Origin: Ptychodera flava
Taxonomy: Eukaryota; Hemichordata; Enteropneusta; Ptychoderidae
DNA length: 64,000 nucleotides
Direction: 5' to 3'
Assembly: GCF_041260155.1 (NCBI RefSeq)
Contig: NC_091929.1
Span: 24,738,080 to 24,802,079, forward strand
Under the pieces are notes generated by a model. That model worked only from the letters and a program-made list of their open reading frames with translations. It was not told the origin of the DNA and searched no databases. How positions within the stretch are numbered: the first letter of the stretch is position 1; every line of letters begins with the position of its first letter. Below, one piece after another: positions 26,799-38,547 of this stretch. The position numbers and the translations under genes are program-made.

Positions 26799-29700
26799 AA
26801 ACTGTCTCTTTTGACTACTTGAATTCTAACATTTTTCACAGGTTTCACAAGAATCGACTGATGTTTCTTATTCCTCATCAACGGAGGAGGATTTCGGTGT
26901 GCCAGAACAATTTTTTAATTCAGGAAACGTAAGTAAAAGTATAAATTGGATTTTAGCTTATATCATCGTAGATTCTGAAAATTTAAATGCTACGATTAAA
27001 ACGTCCGCCATCTCTTTACTGGTTTTGTATTCTTTTGACTGGAGGGAACTCTTGGCTGCCCAGATTCGACAGATATGCCAGACACTGTAGAGCCTTTAAT
27101 GACATACTATACGCAGTATTCAGAACCGTTCAGCAAGGCGAATGAATTCCAGTACAGTCAGCTTCAGTTCCCCAGTGATGACATCCTTGGACGTGGAGAA
27201 TTTGGCCTCGTTAGGAAAGCATATGTAACAAATGTGTATGACATGTCTGGAGAAAGTGAGGTAGCTGTGAAGAGTCTCAAAGGTAAGAAATCGATTGTTT
27301 GGATAATATGTCTTTTATAATGTATTTTCTTGAGTAAGTCTCAATTTGTGAAGGGTCACATATTGTAGTAAATATTAGTATCCTAAATATAGACAGTTGG
27401 AGACCTATGATATGTTCTGATACGCTGTAACTCATCAATAATAAGGACTTTAACCTTCTCATTGCATTTGCGTTGGTCTTGCAGAGAAGGCGTCTATAGG
27501 TGATCGAGAAAATTTTCTTCTGGAATTAAATGCCATGAAAACATTACAATCAGGTCACCCTAATGTCGTAAAACTAATTGGTTTCTGTACTGCACAGGGT
27601 AAGTCAATTTCGCGATCTTATTATGTTGATTCATGATGAAACAAGTAAAAATACTGTAACATAGGATGAAAAAGTCAGATGTGTCATAATTATAATCTTG
27701 CGCGAAATTAACCACTTTTTGAGACTTAAAGCCTTCTAGTGTTTGAGAATAAGTAAATGAACTAATATTTGTTGTTAAATTATGCAGATCCCATCTGCAT
27801 CATCGTCGAGTTTGCACCGTATGGAAGTCTTCACGATTATCTCATGAAAAACAGAGCCACAGAATCCTACGAAAACATAATTCCTAACAGTCGAGACTTG
27901 ACATCTCGTGACCTTCTGCAGTTTGCTTGGCAAATCGCTCGAGGAATGAGTTTCATCGCGTCTAGAAAGGTAAATAGTTTATAACCGTTTACATTGAACA
28001 ATGAAACATTCAGAATTGTGTACAAATTCCATAATTACCGAAGCTTAATGGATCTTCAATAAATTTCATTTTTCTCTCAGAGTGCTGAAATCAAACTGTT
28101 ATGTCCTACTGTATCAATGTGTTTCCCTTTATAATAAACAGTGTATCCACAGAGATTTGGCAGCAAGAAATATTCTTCTAGGAAAAGACAGATGCTGTAA
28201 GATTTCAGACTTCGGTTTTGCAAGACAAGGCAATGACAGTTTTGTACAGCGACCTGCAGCGCAGGTAAGAAACAAAAGGCAAGGTCACAATATGTTAAGA
28301 AACCAAAAATTGTCAATTTTGAACGACGTGTTTCACAAGTTTGCACTGTCTAACACAAACAGAAGATCAAAATGTAAACGTTTAAAGTATTAGAAATGCA
28401 TAAAATAGCATGCGCTTATCATTTCAGACGCGTTTACCGATAAGATGGATGGCTTTAGAGTCATTGGTATTCTCAATATACACTACAGAGAGTGATGTTT
28501 GGTCGTACGGTGTCGTTCTGTGGGAAATAGTTACACTTGGTAAGTTCTTGGTAATTTCTATTCTTATATAATGATAGTATGTATCGATAGTCATACAGAA
28601 GCAAGCAAACAAAGCAAGACGTTGAAGTGCAAATTCTCCCATGTGATTTTGCTTTATACGTGTGATTGTGGTTTATACTGAGATATATTTTTTTCTAAAA
28701 TGCGACAATCAGTGGTTATTGACCATGTGTCATCTTTTACAATAAGTGATACTCAGGGGTTATTACCTATTATTAAACAATATTATCTGTCGTACAGGAC
28801 AAAATCGAGTGTCTGACGCAGCACAAATAACACTCACCAGCCTGATACGACACAGGAACAGGCGCAATAACTTATTTATCATATAACACGATTGGAATTA
28901 ATTTGGGATAATTGGATTTTCAAATTTGTCAAATTTTCTCAAAAATGTTAGGTGCCGTATAGCTGAATGTTGCGATATTACAAATTACTCATAAAAACAA
29001 GTGTGAAACTTTTAAAAAAAGCAGATGAGCTTACATTTGCAGATCAAATAGACATAACTTCATCATCCAATTATCCCAAATTAGTTCCAATCGTGTTATA
29101 ATTCAAAATCAAGAATTTTACAAATAAAAGGAAAAACTTTAAATTTGGTAGACCGTAGAAAACACCGTAATTTAAACTCCCTTTATTTGTCAGCCTCAAC
29201 ACCTTATGGGAAATGGCAAGCATCAGAGGTGGTTCGTAAAATTAAAGATGGTTACCGGTTACCAAAGCCGAATCACTGCAGCAATACATTGTGAGTAAAT
29301 ACGTTACCATGTAGATGATCAAAGTTTGAACTGTGTATTTCGTGCTTTCAGTTTAATATTAATTCATAGTCCTTTAATTCACGAGAATCATCATATGATA
29401 TACAATGTAAGTTAATCCTTTGCTACTCTTTTATTTGTATGCATCATTTGTAGTTACCAAGTCATGAAAAATTGTTGGCAACAGAAACCCAAGGAAAGAC
29501 CAACGTTCTCTGACATCTGTTCGACGGTGGGAAATATCGCCGATGATGATTCGCAGGTATATGAAATGCTTAACTTGGGTTTCGATCTTGTTCAGCAGAA
29601 ACATTATTTGATTTTATGCAAAAGTTATATATCCAGAGATGGCTTTCGTGTTCTTTAGTCTCTCCTATTGTCATATATACACATAGATTACATCAACAAC

Positions 29701-29833
29701 AATTTTGCTATGTAAAATCCTGCTGACCCCGAGTCATTCTCTTTAACAGGATTACTTGAGCATGGAGGAGTTTGATGATCGCCTTTATGAGAACATAAGT
29801 CCTGAGGAGTGGCCTTCGGATGAGAGACTCTAA
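15268..29833 (+). CDS. Receptor tyrosine kinase gene B, complete
   Basis: Seventeen exons: 15268-15355, 21853-21993, 22577-22765, 24395-24727, 24903-25025, 25487-25594, 26043-26132, 26464-26651, 26842-26928, 27045-27282, 27485-27598, 27788-27969, 28142-28264, 28428-28539, 29194-29290, 29454-29556, 29750-29833. They sum to 2400 nt, 799 residues plus TAA, with every phase agreeing. Order: signal peptide; an ectodomain block of unrecognised fold (about 30-250) shared with gene C; Thr/Ser-rich stalk (about 251-357); membrane helix (about 376-398); juxtamembrane; tyrosine kinase with GRGEFG near 498, AVK lysine, HRDLAARN near 630, DFG near 650; short tail with YENI. Oddities: DFGFAR in place of DFGLAR, and activation-loop Phe (NDSFVQR) in place of Tyr. 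Likely a surface receptor; the ligand is unknown. Intron 1 contains an antisense LTR retrotransposon. Confidence 0.92.
15695..16264 (-). repeat. LTR (3' LTR in element orientation)
   Basis: Near-identical partner of 20634-21209. It is bounded by the inverted TGTTA/TAACA ends, next to the purine-rich tract on its inner side and the ACCT duplication on its outer side. Confidence 0.95.
20612..20629 (-). other. Primer-binding site, proline-tRNA type
   Basis: The minus strand reads TGGGGGCTCGTCCGGGAG, which differs only in the last base from the proline-tRNA primer site known from murine leukaemia virus. Its place just inside the 5' LTR fits the role. Confidence 0.8.
20634..21209 (-). repeat. LTR (5' LTR in element orientation)
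   Basis: Partner of 15695-16264. The inner edge is 4 nt from the primer-binding site at 20612-20629, and the outer edge meets ACCT at 21210-21213. Confidence 0.95.
21261..21373. repeat. Short foldback element, about 52-bp arms
   Basis: Near-perfect hairpin beginning TTATAGCCCAAACATGGG and ending with its reverse complement. The arms run through GACCATTTGCCC to a loop of only about ten bases. This is typical of a snap-back MITE. It lies about 50 bp beyond the LTR element in intron 1 of gene B. No other copy was seen in the window. Confidence 0.88.
21853..24727 (+). CDS. Gene B exons 2-4: ectodomain block shared with gene C
   Basis: Three phase 1-1 exons (21853-21993, 22577-22765, 24395-24727). 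Each has a counterpart in gene C: residues NEDIAAPAG with NICIEF against NEDVVVPET with NICVNE; a [13 protein letters not shown] segment against TWWSLDTGWLGDT; and DVYNYQF with a following Cys against the same string. I do not recognise the fold. The third exon has the length of an Ig-like or beta-sandwich domain but lacks the usual Cys-Trp-Tyr-x-Cys pattern. Confidence 0.88.
22766..24394. other. Gene B intron 3
   Basis: 1.6 kb without recognisable repeats or exons. Confidence 0.5.
24903..26132 (+). CDS. Gene B exons 5-7: Thr/Ser-rich stalk
   Basis: Exons 24903-25025, 25487-25594 and 26043-26132, all phase 1-1, so any of them can be skipped without a frameshift. The first carries an internal repeat (TTPSYTSDT, then TTPSYTTGT). 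The composition suits an O-glycosylated stalk holding the ectodomain away from the membrane. Gene D has short stalk exons at the same place (61344-61427, 60307-60375). Confidence 0.8.
26464..26651 (+). CDS. Gene B exon 8: transmembrane helix
   Basis: Encodes [19 protein letters not shown] followed by IIYVII and the stop-transfer cluster RKRR, then an acidic cytoplasmic stretch. It starts in phase 1 and ends in phase 0 at GAG|GTAATA. Length (188 nt) and phases equal those of the gene D membrane exon (59789-59976). A long GA microsatellite begins about 40 nt after its donor site. Confidence 0.92.
26693..26797. repeat. (GA)n microsatellite in gene B intron 8
   Basis: Two GA runs split by ACCGGAGCGAGAG, starting about 40 nt after the donor of the membrane exon and ending about 45 nt before the next exon. 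The intron is only 190 nt, so repeat length changes could affect splicing of this step. Confidence 0.95.
27045..28264 (+). CDS. Gene B exons 10-13: kinase N-lobe to DFG
   Basis: Exons 27045-27282, 27485-27598, 27788-27969, 28142-28264. The first was placed with the acceptor CTGGAG at 27039-27044 because only this keeps phase 0 with the preceding exon; the AGs at 27062-27063 and 27071-27072 do not. The result aligns with genes A and D, including a Cys near the exon start. Visible: GRGEFG, AVKSLK, alpha-C Glu, gatekeeper Val in [11 protein letters not shown], kinase insert with [20 protein letters not shown]. Confidence 0.9.
28884..29098. mobile_element. TA-flanked MITE, copy 1 (215 bp)
   Basis: Ends are inverted repeats beginning TAACACGATTGGAA, about 33 bp each, flanked by TA on both sides (28882-28883, 29099-29100). 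The interior closely matches copy 3 (58121-58329). There is no coding capacity. TA duplication and size fit a non-autonomous element of the Tc1/mariner type; the transposase source is not in the window. It sits in a gene B intron between kinase exons. Confidence 0.9.
29750..29833 (+). CDS. Gene B last exon: C-tail with YENI
   Basis: Begins after TTTAACAG and encodes [16 protein letters not shown] and a short end before TAA. Tyr-Glu-Asn fits the pYxN consensus of Grb2-type SH2 domains. A degenerate second copy of this exon follows directly at 29869. Confidence 0.9.
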   Translation, partial: DYLSMEEFDDRLYENISPEEWPSDERL

Positions 29834-29868
29834 AATATCGAACATTTATTTTTATAATTTTTCTTGCC

Positions 29869-29965
29869 GAGTCATTCTCTTTCTTGAGCTTGGAGGAGTT
29901 TGATGATCGCCTTTATGATAACATCTAAAATGTTGAACATTTATTTTTATAATATTTCTTGCCGA
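29869..29965 (+). pseudogene. Degenerate tandem copy of gene B last exon
   Basis: Sequence from 29731 to 29868 (intron end, last exon, start of the 3' UTR) is repeated from 29869 to about 29965. The copy keeps FDDRLYDNI followed by a stop but has lost the acceptor AG and the middle of the tail, so it lies as dead sequence in the 3' UTR. It ends with the same GAACATTTATTTTTATAA block as the original. Confidence 0.85.
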
Positions 29966-30777
29966 AATTAAATTTCTATTTTAAATGCACACTTAACACT
30001 GCCACGCCATGTATTTTACAGATTAATTCTAATCTGCGTAGGATGTTTTATTTTTGTATGATTCAGATGTTTTCTTGTACATAAATAGCTGATCTGTCTT
30101 TCTTTGTGAATCTTTCCTTTCTTCGAAGTGGCTAAAACTGTAATCTCTTGTAAATACAAACTGAATATTGTACTTGTTTAGCGATTTGGATCAGTTCATG
30201 GGTTAAGCATAGTATCATACATACACAGCTGGCATGGGTTTAGAAAACTCATACAACATCAATTGGACCGGCACTACAGTAAGTCCTACGGTTTTGCTGT
30301 TAAATTTGCCAGTCGCCTATTTACTATTTTTCGTGGAAGTGTGTTAATACTCGTTGTTCCACAAGTCTGTACGAATTTTATGCTAAGTAGTACGGATTAA
30401 AAATTTGAAAAACCGAAATGCAATACCATTCATTGTATTTTATAAGTTTTCATATATTTACATCTAACGAACATTTTATGCGGTTTCAAGAACAAAACAA
30501 AGCAAGACTGGAATAATGACTGTTCCAAAAAAACAGACTTCTTATTTGTTGCTGTGTGAATTGTGTTTGTTGCCAATAACTTAAACGGAGATAATTTTCT
30601 AGAGCTGTAACTTTTGCTTTTTGAAAATGTTCATGTGGATTGAGATGGGATTTGGTCGAGCGGTTCTGTCTGTGGAGTCTCCGCTAGATTTCTGGTTGCC
30701 ATATGTTATGATTTGGAACCAGATTGAATACTTACCGTAATTTGTGCTAAAATGCCCGTGATTAGACTGAGAAACGT

Positions 30778-30783
30778 AATAAA
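30778..30783 (+). terminator. Poly(A) signal candidate, gene B
   Basis: AATAAA about 945 nt after the gene B stop; no earlier canonical hexamer was seen. The 3' UTR length would be ordinary for an animal receptor gene. Confidence 0.4.
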
Positions 30784-31417
30784 GTTATATTAAAAACAAA
30801 GTCTATTATTGTGACTTAGAAATATTAGTGTTTAAAGAATCATTCGAGTCATCAATTATTGTTGTTTTACATTAAATCATCAGGCTTTTTGTAATAGTAT
30901 CATAAATCATCAAATTTTGTTATACACCTAATTAATACTATAAGAAGTTTAATATTTACATTTTTAAGTAAGTTCAGGTTTTTCTGGTTTCATTTAAATG
31001 TATTCATTAGAACAAAGTAAGGCTTTACAATAATAAGCAATGTTATGATCGTCCTGGAGAATGCAAATTTATAGAATAAAAACAAGTTTTATCTGCTAGA
31101 ATTGTATCTGATCTTATTACAGAATTAATTGTTGTGTCTACTAAAAGCCTTCTCAATGAATGAATGAATACTCAGTATTCCAGAACTCAGTTGTTGCTTT
31201 GTTCCGGGATGATAGATATGTCGGTTGTGTTCAGTTTCAGTGACATATAATGTGATGTTAGTTGAGTGACAAAAAAGAACCACCTTGGATGAAGAAACAC
31301 TGCATACATACGGATGATTATCCAACAGTAGGTGATCAGATGAATGAATGCATGTGAACAAAGACTAAGTAATCAAGTAATCATTTAAGTGATTAATCAG
31401 TAGACCATTGACACGCT

Positions 31418-31632
31418 AAATGAATGAATGAATGAATGAATGAATGAATGAATGAATGAATGAATGAATGAATGAATGAATGAATGGACGAAGGTACAAT
31501 TAATCAATAAATGAATGAATGAACGAAGAAAGAAGGAAAGAAGGGAAGGAAGGAAGGAAGCATTAATGAAGGCACGAATCTCATAATGATATACTTACTG
31601 ACTCAATCAATCAATCAATCAATCAATCAATT
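31418..31632. repeat. (AATG)n and (AATC)n tetranucleotide tracts
   Basis: About 17 AATG units at 31418-31486, followed by GAAGGAAAG variants and a short run of CAAT units ending near 31632. The same AATG motif recurs at 38.55 kb and 44.5-44.76 kb. Confidence 0.93.
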
Positions 31633-34223
31633 AAAAGATACAATAAACAACCATCATGAACACAATGAAATATAAGATATGAATATTTGACTGAGTGTTT
31701 GAGTAACTGACAGACAGACTTATGAAATGGATGAATCTATTGATAAATTTATCTTACAGTAATTGACTGAACAACTAAAGACTAAATTCATATCTGTATT
31801 TCTAAATTGACAAAATGGTGACTGGTTGGTTGACTGACTGATTGACTGACTGACTGACAGTGAAATGAAGAAATGAAACAATGACATGAATAGAAAATTG
31901 CTGAAAGAAGATATGGAAGAATAACTTACTGGATGTCACACTAGAGACATAAATGTAAAATTGCCCGATAATAAAAGGTCCTTATTCTAAATTAATTCTA
32001 TCAAAACTCTAGTCTGAAATGCATAGGGATGAAGATGTAAAGGCAGGTTGGTTGGGTCATTTATAACTTTTCAATGCCAAATGTATAGATGTTACGTTTG
32101 GGGGAGTTTGAAAAAAGTGATGAGCAAACATCAATACAGCGGGTTGAATCATCGTTCATCTGCCTTTAAGGTTGGTGTTATTTAATATTTTAGATGCATT
32201 TATGCAGTCAAACCGGTGTGAAATCAAAATAAAATACCACACACGGCATTAAAATGTTCTCTCTTTGCATATCATGATTAATCACTGTCAAGGTTATTCA
32301 TCGTTAATTTTGGTGCATGCGTCAATATGTAATAAAACAATCGATTGTTTTCTCACACTTATTGATGAAAGACATCTTCTAAAATATGTTGAATTTTTTC
32401 ATATTATACACAAACGTATTTCATATATAAAAGGCAAGTTACCGACGCAATATAAGTTACATTTATTAGGGTAATTCACGTTTCTAGATTCAAGATGCAA
32501 CAGTAAAATACTGACATTTGTTATTAGTAGACGTAAGGGAAGATTTTATTTTTTCTAGCCATAATGAGGTGTTTTTTCTGGGTAAAGTTTAATCCAGGTG
32601 GCGGTATTCAGAGAATATATAGATCTGTTAATGTAAAATGATATCAATATTTCACAAACTCTAGGACCTTGGGGTAAGATTTTGACATGCTTGAGGGCGC
32701 AGCTCGGAGGAAGGGGCTTAAAAGCATCTACCGAATTTAGTCTGCATATTAGTTTGCAATACGTCAGGGTAAAGGAATTTTGAAGTTTACATCACGTCAT
32801 TTAATAACACAGAGCGTAAATCAAAAACTGTGAAGGTCTAGCTACCTTACATACTTACCTCTAAAGGTCAAGCAGCTGCGTCTTCTAATCGTGGAATGTT
32901 TATTCATTGTTCGCATATTTCAGTTGGCTAAGATTATTTCTACCGAAGCTTATTTATTTAATGACAGACCATCTTCTGTGAGCATATCAGAAGCGTACAC
33001 AGTTACAATTGCATCAAAACAAATCATAAGGGAACTTTCGTAAAATACCAAATATGGTTCCCCAAGTAAGTATTACTGTCAGGTCGAAAGCAGAACAGAA
33101 CTTGTAATATACATAATAAACAAAGCGGCACTTTGCACAATTGACAGCACATGCATATTATGATTGTGAAAACATAATGTAAGATCCTTTTTCGAAAACA
33201 GCTGACATTTGTCTCATTAAGTGGTGATGTCATTTCGGCGCATGTCCAACTCTGCCAAAGGTAAAATGTCAATGTGGCTGGTGGTAGAAACCGAGTAAAC
33301 GTTGAATATATGTTTCCAAAAGTCCATTTTACACCTTTACCAACACAGAGAGTCAACATCTTAGGTGAAAATGTAACCTGTGCATAAAAAAACTGCAATT
33401 GCGTAAATTCAGTTTTAATGCCAAGGAGCAAACAGATATGCGTGACCACGTATAAAACTTGCTTTAGAATATTTAGTGTTTGATTGTACCAACATTAGAG
33501 TAATCGATTGCCGATGACTTGCGCAATGTGAAACTTTTAGAGCTACATTCAGGCAGATTAAGTTACCATAGCTGGTGGGCAATGTTGCGCTTTCGAAATA
33601 CAGCAAACAATTTTGCTATTGTCTCAAAGGTATTTAATCGGTCCTTTTATCCTTATACAGTGGGAGGTATTGTTGGACACGCATTTACATCCACTGGGAG
33701 ATGTTCAGGACATTTCAGTATTTTGTGAATAACCTTGTAATCATGCAAATTCTCTGTCGAATTAAATTTCAAAAATAAGCAGTGAAGGCAAACACATAAC
33801 AAAAACATGTTACTTTGCTGAAAACATAATAACAGATTTGAAGGGCAGCTGTTCAGACGTCTACAAATAAATCAGTATTGGATTGGCATGCACTATGTTA
33901 AATGTGAAGAGGTCAACAGGATAGCCTAGGTTATCATTTTGGAGTACATCCAACAGTTTCGATGGCGTAAACAGCAGTCTGAGATCAAGGACAAGCAAAC
34001 ACAAATAAATTTTGCCAATAATGTAGGTCTGTGTACTCTGGAAGCCACCGGACTAATGATTATAAATACAAAGTTTGGGCTTGCGGTGAGTTAACAAACT
34101 TTCTTGCCCAGTAACTATGGCCAACAGTAGCATATGATACGATTCTGCTCATGCTGAGACTGAGACAGACAATTAAGAAAGATGTTTTGAGACAGTGAGA
34201 AGCACAAATTACATAGTGATGCG

Positions 34224-34843
34224 TAAAAAAACTGATTGACCTGTAGACGATAACAAACCACTTTTCTTACTGAATGTTAATTTTCCGTTTGTGAAAGGGT
34301 CAAGATGATTATTTAGGATTAAACAAGTTCCCTCGTGTTGGTGCGTCTTAAAAAGACAGACCCGCTGATGAAACTGACCTGAAACAATGTTATAGCGAGG
34401 CAAGGATTAGTTGTGCAAAAGCTACTGGACGCAACCTAAAATTACGGACCATCTTCTATAGGCATGTTCAAGCGCATGGACTTCGTACAACTGAGTGTTG
34501 AATATTGCACTGAATACCCAAACACAATACCAAGAAACTAGCATAAACATATCAACAATCAATAGTCCAAGTAGCCCTGTTTGATCCACCAATAATGTAA
34601 AAACCTCTCTTACACACGATTGATTTAATGTTTTTAGCCAGATCTCACAAATAAAGTTAAATGCATATTGATTGGAAACAATTTAAAACTAGTGAATAAA
34701 GGGACTTTGTATTTTTAAGATGTACTAATACGAGGGAACTTATTTAATCCTAAATAGTGATCTTGACTCTTTCACAAAATGGATAATCAACATTAAATAG
34801 GACAAACGGATTGTTATCGCCTATAAGTCAATCAGTAAAAAAG
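34224..34843. repeat. Foldback element, about 130-bp arms
   Basis: The left arm at about 34224-34355 and the right arm at about 34711-34843 are inverted copies. Both contain ACTGATTGAC, GTGAAAG(G/A)GTCAAGAT and TATTTAGGATTAAA when read in the same sense. About 355 bp of unrelated sequence separates them. It has the form of a MITE and has no counterpart in the right duplication unit, so it may have inserted after the duplication. Confidence 0.75.
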
Positions 34844-37800
34844 CTACTGTAAGAATAAACGCGCATACTATTTGGGAAGTGTTTATTGAATCACTGGATC
34901 TTGAATTTACACGACTAAGATAAGTGGTACTGAAACTATTGGCTGTTATCCAAACAGATACCAATCTGCTTTTGGCTTCATGTCAAGCGTTCGTCAGAAT
35001 TTGTTTTGGTGAGTGGAGTATATTTGGCGCTCTGCGATCCCTATGTCAACAAATGCAAAACTCGTGACAATACCGTCAAAACAATTCGGCGATGCCCATA
35101 TAACTGTCAAATACCCAAAAGGTTGCAATAGTCAGCAACCCCAGGAGAACGAATGTATTGTCATCTATGTGACTCTGTAGTTTCATAGAACACTCCGACA
35201 TTGTTCGTCTTTTAGCTCCATTGTTTATTTAAGTGTACCAAATGGGCCTGATAAAATTGGCAAACTGCGTTATCACTTATCCATGGTACAAGCGTTAAGC
35301 GAGCAATGGTTGTAGAGAAAGAGCGAATACAATTCTTCAAACTTTTAGCCATGAATTTCCAAGAATGTGCGAGGGGAACTATTCTAGTCTGTGATCGAAA
35401 GTTTACATGGATTCTCCAATCCCGTTATAGACACTTTTACTAACCTACAAAACAACCAGAGTCCTGCCTTCCTTACATGGGATCATCAACTTATTTAACG
35501 AACGTTGGTTTGTTTCATGTAGTTGTGACGTTAAATCTTCGCACTTATCGCAGTCTCTCTAGCATACCAACAATAATGCGTTGAAAAGCGAAGACATAGA
35601 CATGCAGAGTTAAAAGGAGAGAAAGTTAAATGAAACATCACTGTGTACGGAGGACTGTGGACAAATAAACGAATTAGCCTGGATAGGTACTGTAATGAAC
35701 TCTACTCGTATTTATGTTTTGAGTTAACTGCGCAATTAGAAACTGTAGAGGTCAAACCAGGTAGCCGAGGTTATCGTATTAGGTGGGTATGGCTTATCAA
35801 TTTGGATAAGATCGAACATTGTCAACGTTGTTGTATATTACCTACAGTGAGAGATCAAAGGTCGATTTGACACACTTTAGCTAAAGTCTGATTATCATCA
35901 ATACTTGAAGTCAAAGGTATGTTTTACTCTGCCAACCAGCGAGTGTTAGTTAACTGTAGTGAGTCTAGTCAAAATTATCGTATTGATGATAAAAAATGAA
36001 GAATATATTGCGTAAATCAGAACAAGTAGTCAGGGAAAGCAATGCGTCGTTACTGACAAGTTTGATAATTGAGACATTTGGCCGATTGCCTTGTATTGGC
36101 AAAGTTTTAACATTGGCAAATATTATTAAACTGTTCGAGCTGCTGACTTCGGATTTCATTAGTCAGCAAGGATGATAACAATGTCATATTTACTGCAGTA
36201 ACTGTGTCAAAGAACACAGGACAGGACATCAATGAAGACGAATCACAATTTAGGTTTGAGTTAAATACGCATGAGAAACTGCAAAGGTCAAACCACGTAG
36301 CCGAGGTTATCGCACCTTATGGGTAGGCTTATCAGTTTGGCGAAGGTGCAGCATTGGTAATGTTGTTGTGCACTGCAAACAGCGAGAGACGGCTGCAAGC
36401 CGACCAGCGTTAGATGAATGTAATGCAACCAGTCAAAGATGGCGCATTTTCCATAAATAATGATTGCGTAATATAAGTGTAATCAGAAAAAAGTCCTATG
36501 TTCGTAGTTGAAAAAGAAAGCCATGTGTAACCACAGATAAGGTTATCATTAAGATGTGAGGGCTCAACTGTCTTGTAGAGGCAAGTTTTTAGGATGGACA
36601 TATCATATCAAAGTATTCAGGTTGCTGTCCTTTGATGTCAGAAGTGAGCAAGGTGTTGTAGAGATTCGAACACCTACTACAAAGAGAACGTTGACCTGTT
36701 TTGCAATACATCAATGGCGAGACAATGCCAGGTTTAATATCTAGTAAACATTAGGAGTATCGTGCCTTGGTCTGGACGAAATGTTTTGCCAGCAGACAAT
36801 TTGGTAAAAGAAGTCCTTAGTTGGACAGAGCATGCTGAAATTTAGGAAATGGAAAATTTTTAAAATCTTTTTTACAAACAAACCCTCACACATACATACA
36901 CAGAAGCCATTTTAGAAGCTTATGAGGACAATACAGCTGATAAAAAATACAATACAACGGTAAACATAATTAATAAACGCACAAAAATAAAATTACATTG
37001 TGGTTAGCGGCTGGTAACGTCTAGCCCAGCAACTATTGCTGAGTGACACTAACGAAGTGCGAGATCGAAAGTTAAAAACCATAAGAGGACCACGTCCGAC
37101 GTTCAGACAAAGCAGGGCAGAAAATCAAGCGGAAGAAACATGGGTGGGGGAGGTTGTGAATCGGCCAATGATTGCAATAAAGACTTGTTAAGCTTTAGCA
37201 AGTCTAAAACAATATGAGGAATAAAAAGCGAACATCGAATGACGATTAAGGAATGAAGCTAATGTCGTAAGCTTATAGTGATATATAAAGAGTGGAAATT
37301 AGAGTGATAACAACTTGAAGTCCCCAAGAATAGCCACTGTGTATAAGTTTTATAATTCCATTGTGTAAGAAACTGAGCACAAAAGTTGCCGTAACTTTGC
37401 GCACTATCTGACCATGTAAAATCATCCTCTTACATTACATATCTAACTAAGAGTAGGGTACAAGACAAATTTAAGTTCATTGACGTTTTTCAACTACATT
37501 CATACGCACACTAATGAATTCGACTGCATTTTGGCCATTTACTGAGAAGGCAGAAAGGTATGCATTTTCGAACCGGACGCAATTTATTTTAAGGTATAAT
37601 TCTATGAACAGAGATCACGAACGATAGCTAGGAAATTCCTAAGGTGCGAGAATTTACAGCCAACACATGTCAGTTCAATGGAACCGAAACAAATGAGACC
37701 ATCGAATTGTTATCGAAAAAAATAAGTATTGAATAGGACCAGCTCAACTTTATATTTGAAGATCAGTCAGGTAGGCAGCTGCCGTCTTAGACAAAAGGAC

Positions 37801-38343
37801 ATACCATTTGTGGAGTGTTTTCTTTGTGTATGAATGAAGTCATAATCTTAGCGAGTGACATTAAGTATGTTGGAACAATGGGACAAATTCAAAACTAATA
37901 AAACCGCTGGACTGGTTAATCTCGCACATTTGAAAACTTGGTGGAAGCCGAATCTATTGAGCTGAGAACAAGACATAGCAAGAAACGAAGAAAGACGGAT
38001 TAAAAATAGTTTCAAGGCAAACAGGTGATGCTAATACCTAACCCTTCTGCTTTGTTATTAAATACTGGTTGGTTGATGCCATATCGTGAATAAAGAAGTT
38101 GGTTTCGGTTTATGCCTTCTCACAAGTAGACCATTCACAATAAACAGAGATACCCCTTATCTAGACAATGCAAAACAGATTCGTTAGTTAGTACAAAGAA
38201 GAATCCCGCCGTTCTTGCGTCTTCAGTATAATGATAAGTCCGTGTTTTTACTCGGGTTCAAACGCACAATGCACTGCACTCGGTCACCTAGCGGAGAAAC
38301 CAAAGGCAAAGCCGCTCGGCCAAATCCCCAATCTCGAAAACTA

Positions 38344-38490
38344 GTGGTTCGTTCAAATTCTCTGCAATTTACATAAACATGATATTTATACTAGTATACG
38401 CCGAGATCATTCCTGGGTTAGTTTTGATGTTTTGAGGACCGATGACCGTCTCCTTCAGATGACTTTATGGTTTTATTCGGTCTATATTGG
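38344..38490 (-). pseudogene. Relic of the gene C Ig exon
   Basis: Reads along gene C exon 44243-44394 and into its upstream intron. Shared features: CAATATAGA at the acceptor, GGTCCTCAAAA and AATTTGAACG/GAATTTGAAAG near the end, followed on the left-unit side by the same AATG repeat. The frame is disrupted, the donor site is gone and no neighbouring exons are left, so it is dead. Confidence 0.78.
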
Positions 38491-38547
38491 AGAAGCATCA
38501 GCTCTCACGGTAAGCGGGTCGATAAATGGCTCACTTGAAGGAATAAA

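Larger units (their letters stand above)
29966..33869. other. Gene B 3' UTR and gene-free stretch
   Basis: The first part is probably the gene B 3' UTR (to about 30.8 kb). The rest is AT-rich with AATG and AATC simple repeats near 31.4-31.65 kb. Open frames (for example about 140 codons on the minus strand at 33.0-33.4 kb) show no domain and no gene-like context. Confidence 0.55.

Noticed and set aside
26929-26932. Alternative donor four bases later for gene B exon 9
   Set aside because: Only needed if the wrong downstream acceptor is used; the first GTAAGT is the better site.
27060-27075. Gene B kinase exon starting after the AG at 27062-27063 or 27071-27072
   Set aside because: Both give phase 1 against a phase 0 donor; the AG ending at 27044 restores phase and matches the exon starts of A and D.
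33024-33449. 141-codon minus-strand open frame
   Set aside because: Composition looks random, no domain, no neighbouring exons or signals.
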